Source: Lysobacterales bacterium (GTDB lineage Bacteria; Pseudomonadota; Gammaproteobacteria; Xanthomonadales; Marinicellaceae). Taken from it: a stretch of 10,203 nt of DNA. This document shows positions 7,192 to 10,203 of this stretch, piece by piece. The DNA is taken from the NCBI GenBank assembly GCA_026990095.1, contig JALSIL010000524.1:1-10203 (forward strand), in the 5' to 3' direction. Made by a program: the position numbers and the translations under genes. Each line of letters starts with the position of its first letter. Positions within the stretch are counted from its first letter, which is position 1. The notes below the pieces were generated by a model that was not told the origin of the DNA, did not search any database, and worked only from the letters and a program-made list of their open reading frames with translations.

Positions 7192-7325
7192 ATGACTGAA
7201 AATGAAATTGGAACAAAAATACTAGATTGTGCTTTTCAAGTGCATAGAGAAATGGGCAATGGTCTGTACGAAAGTGTATATGAAGTTACCTTCGCCTATG
7301 AATCACAAGATTATTAAATGATTAA
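7192..7325 (+). pseudogene. GxxExxY-family protein remnant with internal deletion and frameshift
   Basis: The ATG at 7192 opens a 41-codon frame ending at TAA 7315-7317. Its product begins MTENEIGTKILDCAFQVHRE and contains GLYESVY (residues 24-30), the signature that gives the GxxExxY family its name. Full members are about 120-130 residues, so only the N-terminal third is present. In another frame 7302-7322 reads ITRLLND followed by TAA at 7323. That resembles the usual family ending (GIxRxxNxL). The simplest reading is that about 240 bases were deleted, joining the beginning to the last few codons out of frame. The family is a small, widely scattered group, suggested to be related to PD-(D/E)XK nucleases; its cellular role is not established. 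The remnant is very unlikely to be functional. Confidence 0.8.
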
Positions 7326-7344
7326 CCTTATATTGCTTTTCGCA

Positions 7345-7367
7345 GTGCCGTCGTGCCACTGAGCAAG
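7345..7367 (-). repeat. Right inverted-repeat arm of the srkA-queG element
   Basis: This arm pairs imperfectly (17/23) with 7139-7161 and ends exactly one base before the ATG at 7368, a likely queG start. GTGCC recurs at 7345 and 7353 with the same 8-base period as the left arm. It also holds a local dyad, CAGTG (7343-7347) and CACTG (7357-7361). Confidence 0.55.
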
Positions 7368-8318
7368 ATGAAAATGATTTATACAGAACTGTTAAAACAG
7401 ATACAAATTTGGGCAATTGAGCTTGGCTTTTCACAAGTTGGGGTTTCGGATGTGGACTTATCTGAAGCAGAAGGACACTTGAAAAAATGGATTGCCAAAG
7501 GTTTTCATGGGCAGATGGACTTTATGCACAAACATGGTTCTATGCGTACAAATCCTAATGAGTTGGTTGAAGAGACAATCCGAATTATTTCCCTGCGTTT
7601 TGATTATTTCGACAAATCCATCATTGCTTATGAAGATGTCTTAAAAAAACCACAAAAGGCCGCTATTTCACGTTATGCCATGGGACGAGATTACCACAAA
7701 CTCATTCGCAAAAAGCTCAAAAACTTAGCTGAAAAAATTAAAGCAGAAGTCAACGATTTTAATTATCGCGTCTTTACCGATTCCGCACCCGTTATGGAAA
7801 AAGCCATCGCCGAGAAAGCTGGCATTGGATGGATTGGCAAACACAGCAATGTGCTCAACGCAAAGGCGGGCAGTTATTTCTTTTTGGGTGAAATTTACAC
7901 CAACATCCCATTACCAATCAGCAAAAAGGCCTCATTCCACTGCGGAACGTGCACAAAGTGCATAGATGCCTGCCCGACAAAAGCCATCATCGCCCCTTTT
8001 CAAGTTGATGCACGCCGTTGTATTTCTTACCTCACAATCGAACACAAAGGTCCAATTCCCAAAGAATTCCACAAAGCCATTGGTAATAGAATTTATGGAT
8101 GTGATGATTGCCAAATGGTCTGCCCCTGGAATAAATTTGCCACCGATTCAAAAGTCACCGACTTTTTGCCCCGCAACCAATTTGACCAACCCGATATAAA
8201 AGAACTGATGAAGTGGGATGAACAAACCTTCCTTAAAAAAACCGAAGGATCACCAATTAGACGAATTGGCTACAAAAGCTGGCGACGGAATTTGGAAATT
8301 GCTTATAAAAACCAATAA
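7368..8318 (+). CDS. queG: Epoxyqueuosine reductase QueG, short form
   Basis: QueG reduces epoxyqueuosine to queuosine in tRNA, the final step of the pathway to which queE and queC in this window also belong. It uses cobalamin and two [4Fe-4S] clusters. The 316-residue product has the N-terminal domain ELGFSQVGVSD, a TDSAPVMEKAIAEKAG catalytic region with Asp138, and ferredoxin-like cysteines C192-x2-C195-x2-C198-x3-C202, C218, and C245-x2-C248-x3-C252. It ends just after EGSPIRRIGYKSWRRNLEIA. E. coli QueG (379 residues) carries about 60 more residues of HEAT-like helices there, so this is a short form, similar in size to versions I recall from Bacteroidetes. ATG 7368 or ATG 7374 is the likely start. 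A GTG at 7353 would add residues encoded by the neighbouring repeat. No good ribosome binding site is visible. Confidence 0.93.
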   Translation: MKMIYTELLKQIQIWAIELGFSQVGVSDVDLSEAEGHLKKWIAKGFHGQMDFMHKHGSMRTNPNELVEETIRIISLRFDYFDKSIIAYEDVLKKPQKAAISRYAMGRDYHKLIRKKLKNLAEKIKAEVNDFNYRVFTDSAPVMEKAIAEKAGIGWIGKHSNVLNAKAGSYFFLGEIYTNIPLPISKKASFHCGTCTKCIDACPTKAIIAPFQVDARRCISYLTIEHKGPIPKEFHKAIGNRIYGCDDCQMVCPWNKFATDSKVTDFLPRNQFDQPDIKELMKWDEQTFLKKTEGSPIRRIGYKSWRRNLEIAYKNQ

Positions 8319-8357
8319 AATTAGCTTATCAATGCATGTTTTGTTACTATTTAAATT

Positions 8358-9500
8358 ATGAAAATTCCTTTTAACAAACCACCCTACACGGGTAACGAAA
8401 AACAGTTTGTGTTTGATTCCATGACAAGTAATCAAATTTCTGGTGATGGAAAATATACAAAAAAATGCCACCAATGGTTTGAAGAAGAATTAAATTGCAA
8501 AAAGGCTCTATTAACCACATCTTGTACTCATGCACTTGAAATGGCGGCAATTCTCATCAAAATACAACCTGGCGATGAGGTCATAATGCCATCCTATACA
8601 TTTGTTTCAACTGCTAACGCCTTTGTTTTACGAGGGGCAAAAATAGTTTTTGTTGATATTCGTCCTGACACCATGAACATTGATGAAAATTTGATTGAAG
8701 AAGCAATTTCAAGCAAAACAAAAGCTATCGTTGTTGTTCACTACGCAGGAGTTGCCTGTGAAATGGATGCCATCATGCATACTGCAAAGAAAAACAACCT
8801 TTTTGTGATAGAAGATGCGGCTCAGGCCATCATGAGTTATTACAAAGGAAGACCTTTAGGAACAATTGGACATATTGGCACATTTAGTTTTCATGAAACA
8901 AAAAACATCACCAGTGCAGGAGAGGGTGGATTACTAATTATTAATGATGAACAATTTGTTGAACGGGCTGAAATAATTAGGGAAAAAGGGACAAATCGTA
9001 GTTTATTTTTTCGTGGAATGGTTGATAAATACTCATGGGTTGACATTGGTAGCAGTTACTTAATGAATGATGTTAGTGCCGCATTCTTATGGGCTCAATT
9101 AGAAAATATTCATGAAATTCAAAAAAATAGACTCAAGAGTTGGAATCTATACTATAAAGCTTTTAAAGTATTAGAGAGTGAAGGATTAATAACGCTACCT
9201 ACTATCCCAAAAAATTGCACCAACAATGCTCACATGTTTTACATTAAAGTTAAGGACTTAACTACAAGAACAAATCTTATTGCTTATCTCAAGGCCAATA
9301 ATGTTCTAAGTGTCTTCCACTATGTGCCGTTACACACTTCATCAGCAGGGCTAAAATTTAGTAGTTTTATTGGCACAAATAATTTTACAACCTCTGAAAG
9401 CGATAGACTTATTAGGCTCCCTATGTTTTATTCTCTTAACTGTAATGAGGTATTAGTAACAATTAATATAATTAAGGATTTTTTCAATGAAGCCCAATGA
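8358..9500 (+). CDS. wecE: dTDP-4-amino-4,6-dideoxygalactose transaminase WecE (RffA)
   Basis: This PLP-dependent sugar aminotransferase (DegT/DnrJ/EryC1/StrS family) converts dTDP-4-oxo-6-deoxyglucose to dTDP-4-amino-4,6-dideoxygalactose, using glutamate. The product feeds enterobacterial common antigen or O-antigen. The 380-residue sequence follows E. coli WecE closely through PGDEVIMPSYTFVSTANAF, VHYAGVACEMD, EDAAQ (Asp153, which contacts the PLP ring nitrogen), FSFHETKN (Lys182, the internal aldimine lysine), REKGTNRS, QVDKY-like MVDKYSW, and DIGSSYLM. That similarity is strong enough to prefer WecE over other aminotransferases of the family. It begins 39 bases after queG with no visible Shine-Dalgarno sequence, and I saw no convincing promoter. 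Its last codons overlap the methyltransferase gene by 14 bases. Usual partners (wecD, rmlA/rmlB) are not in the window. Confidence 0.93.
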   Translation: MKIPFNKPPYTGNEKQFVFDSMTSNQISGDGKYTKKCHQWFEEELNCKKALLTTSCTHALEMAAILIKIQPGDEVIMPSYTFVSTANAFVLRGAKIVFVDIRPDTMNIDENLIEEAISSKTKAIVVVHYAGVACEMDAIMHTAKKNNLFVIEDAAQAIMSYYKGRPLGTIGHIGTFSFHETKNITSAGEGGLLIINDEQFVERAEIIREKGTNRSLFFRGMVDKYSWVDIGSSYLMNDVSAAFLWAQLENIHEIQKNRLKSWNLYYKAFKVLESEGLITLPTIPKNCTNNAHMFYIKVKDLTTRTNLIAYLKANNVLSVFHYVPLHTSSAGLKFSSFIGTNNFTTSESDRLIRLPMFYSLNCNEVLVTINIIKDFFNEAQ

Positions 9501-10185
9501 ATCTCATAAAAATAAGCACGTTCATAACTGGTTGATTTATAAAATTAGCAACCATTATATTGAAATGCATAAAAATTTATATAACGGAGTTTTAGTCGAT
9601 TTGGGTTGTGGCGAAGCTCCGTATAAAAAATATTTTCTCCAATTTGCACAGCAGTACCTTGGTGTCGATTGGAATAATACTAGTCATAAGTCCAGTGCTG
9701 ATATTGTTTCTGACTTAAATAAAAGGATAGATTTAGAAGATAATTCCGCAGACACTGTTGTATCCTTTTCTGTCATGGAACATCTCTATAATCCAAAACA
9801 ATTTCTAAAAGAATCTTATCGAATTTTGAAAAAGGATTCTTACCTTGTTCTACAAGTACCATGGCAGTGGCATGTACATGAAGCTCCTCATGATTATTTC
9901 AGGTATACACCATACGGATTAAAATTCCTTCTTAAGGAAGCTGGCTATACAGATATCAAAATTATACCACAATCAGGTTACTTTACAACGAGAACACTTA
10001 AGTTTAATTATTTCTTAGTTAGGCTAATTTATCAACTACCAAAAGTCCTTTTGTATCCTCTAGCATTGTGTTTTCTCCCAATATGGACTCTAGGTCAACT
10101 ATGTGCTCCTATACTTGATAAGCTAGATAAAGATTGGGAGCGAGAATGTATTGGTTTTTTTGTTATTGCAAAAAAAACAACTTAA
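9487..10185 (+). CDS. Class I SAM-dependent methyltransferase (Methyltransf_11 type), polysaccharide locus
   Basis: The 232-residue protein has a Rossmann-type SAM-binding motif I, VDLGCGEAPY (37-46). It has an acidic residue after strand 2 (Asp61 in LGVDWN) and the post-motif SVMEHLYNP (95-103), all typical of small-molecule or sugar methyltransferases. The acceptor is not predictable from sequence. Residues about 174-210 form a long hydrophobic stretch (FLVRLIYQLPKVLLYPLALC and onward) that could associate with the membrane. The start at 9487 overlaps the end of wecE by 14 bases and has AAGGA about 8 bases upstream, which indicates translational coupling. Its place next to wecE suggests that it methylates a dideoxy-amino sugar or a growing glycan; that is inference. 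The gene is strikingly AT-rich: one hand-counted 60-base line (9541-9600) is about 23 % GC. Confidence 0.88.
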   Translation: MKPNESHKNKHVHNWLIYKISNHYIEMHKNLYNGVLVDLGCGEAPYKKYFLQFAQQYLGVDWNNTSHKSSADIVSDLNKRIDLEDNSADTVVSFSVMEHLYNPKQFLKESYRILKKDSYLVLQVPWQWHVHEAPHDYFRYTPYGLKFLLKEAGYTDIKIIPQSGYFTTRTLKFNYFLVRLIYQLPKVLLYPLALCFLPIWTLGQLCAPILDKLDKDWERECIGFFVIAKKTT

Positions 10186-10188
10186 TAA

Positions 10189-10203
10189 ATGAACTTTAAA
10201 AAA
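10189..10203 (+). CDS. Possible start of the next gene in the polysaccharide locus, cut by window edge
   Basis: An ATG three bases after the methyltransferase stop opens a frame that reads MNFKK up to the right edge. Tight packing in the same direction suggests that the wecE-methyltransferase operon continues, but five codons without a clear ribosome binding site prove nothing about the product. Confidence 0.3.

Larger units (their letters stand above)
7139..7367. mobile_element. Decayed small element with imperfect terminal inverted repeats around a GxxExxY gene remnant
   Basis: The segment between srkA and queG is bounded by two arms, 7139-7161 and 7345-7367. When one is reverse-complemented they match at 17 of 23 positions, and five of the six differences are transitions. 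The best core is GACACGGCGACAC against GGCACGACGGCAC. After a one-base offset the match continues inward with AAAAG. Each arm also has an 8-base internal period (GCGACAC at 7147 and 7155; GTGCC at 7345 and 7353). Between the arms is a broken GxxExxY gene. From memory, GxxExxY genes often sit among short GC-rich repeated tracts in other genomes; here the arms suggest a unit that moved or was copied as a whole. No transposase is present. Confidence 0.55.

Noticed and set aside
7353..7367. GTG at 7353 as the queG start, giving a 321-residue protein
   Set aside because: The extra five codons lie inside the right inverted-repeat arm, have no ribosome binding site and do not match the family N-terminus. 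ATG 7368 or 7374 aligns better with known QueG.
7139..7367. REP/BIME-type element or CRISPR fragment
   Set aside because: There is no palindromic unit repeated with unique spacers. The arms are single, far apart and enclose a recognisable protein-coding remnant.
8319..8357. A promoter for wecE in the queG-wecE gap, using TACTAT as -10
   Set aside because: No acceptable -35 lies 16-18 bases upstream and the leader would be extremely short. Co-transcription with queG is equally possible.

Overview
The window reads as chromosomal DNA of a low-GC (roughly 35-45 % by eye) gammaproteobacterium. The basis is gene content: Pal, CpoB, QueE and QueC grouped in the order familiar from gammaproteobacteria, plus SrkA (YihE), QmcA with NfeD, and a WecE that is close to the enterobacterial enzyme along its whole length. 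I cannot name the genus. No rRNA, tRNA, CRISPR array, phage gene or transposase gene is visible.

Left block, minus strand (1-2654): pal, then a strong hairpin terminator, then cpoB, queE and queC (queC runs off the left edge). CpoB and Pal belong to the Tol-Pal envelope-constriction system. QueE and QueC are successive steps towards preQ0, the precursor of queuosine in tRNA. cpoB, queE and queC are tightly packed (6- and 19-base gaps) and look like one transcript. The terminator after pal separates pal from it, and tolB is not next to pal.

Middle block, minus strand (2783-6098): qmcA (SPFH/band 7), nfeD and a large 590-residue lipoprotein of unknown function form a compact operon. It starts at a plausible sigma-70 promoter near 6070-6098 and ends at a terminator at 2783-2806. 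The first two genes are a classic SPFH/NfeD membrane-protein pair; the lipoprotein is the least understood full-length gene here.

Right block, plus strand (6163-10203): srkA (stress-response kinase), a short broken element, queG (epoxyqueuosine reductase, the last step of queuosine synthesis), then wecE (dTDP-4-oxo-6-deoxyglucose aminotransferase) and an overlapping SAM methyltransferase. The last two appear to open a surface-polysaccharide locus that continues past the window and becomes more AT-rich.

The most interesting non-genic structure is the 229-base segment wedged between srkA and queG (7139-7367). It holds the start of a GxxExxY-family gene that appears to have lost its middle and is bounded by imperfect 23-base inverted repeats (17/23 matched, with an 8-base internal period). 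One boundary abuts the likely queG start codon. This looks like a decayed small mobile or repeat-borne element. The rest of the window is mostly ordinary housekeeping and envelope genes.
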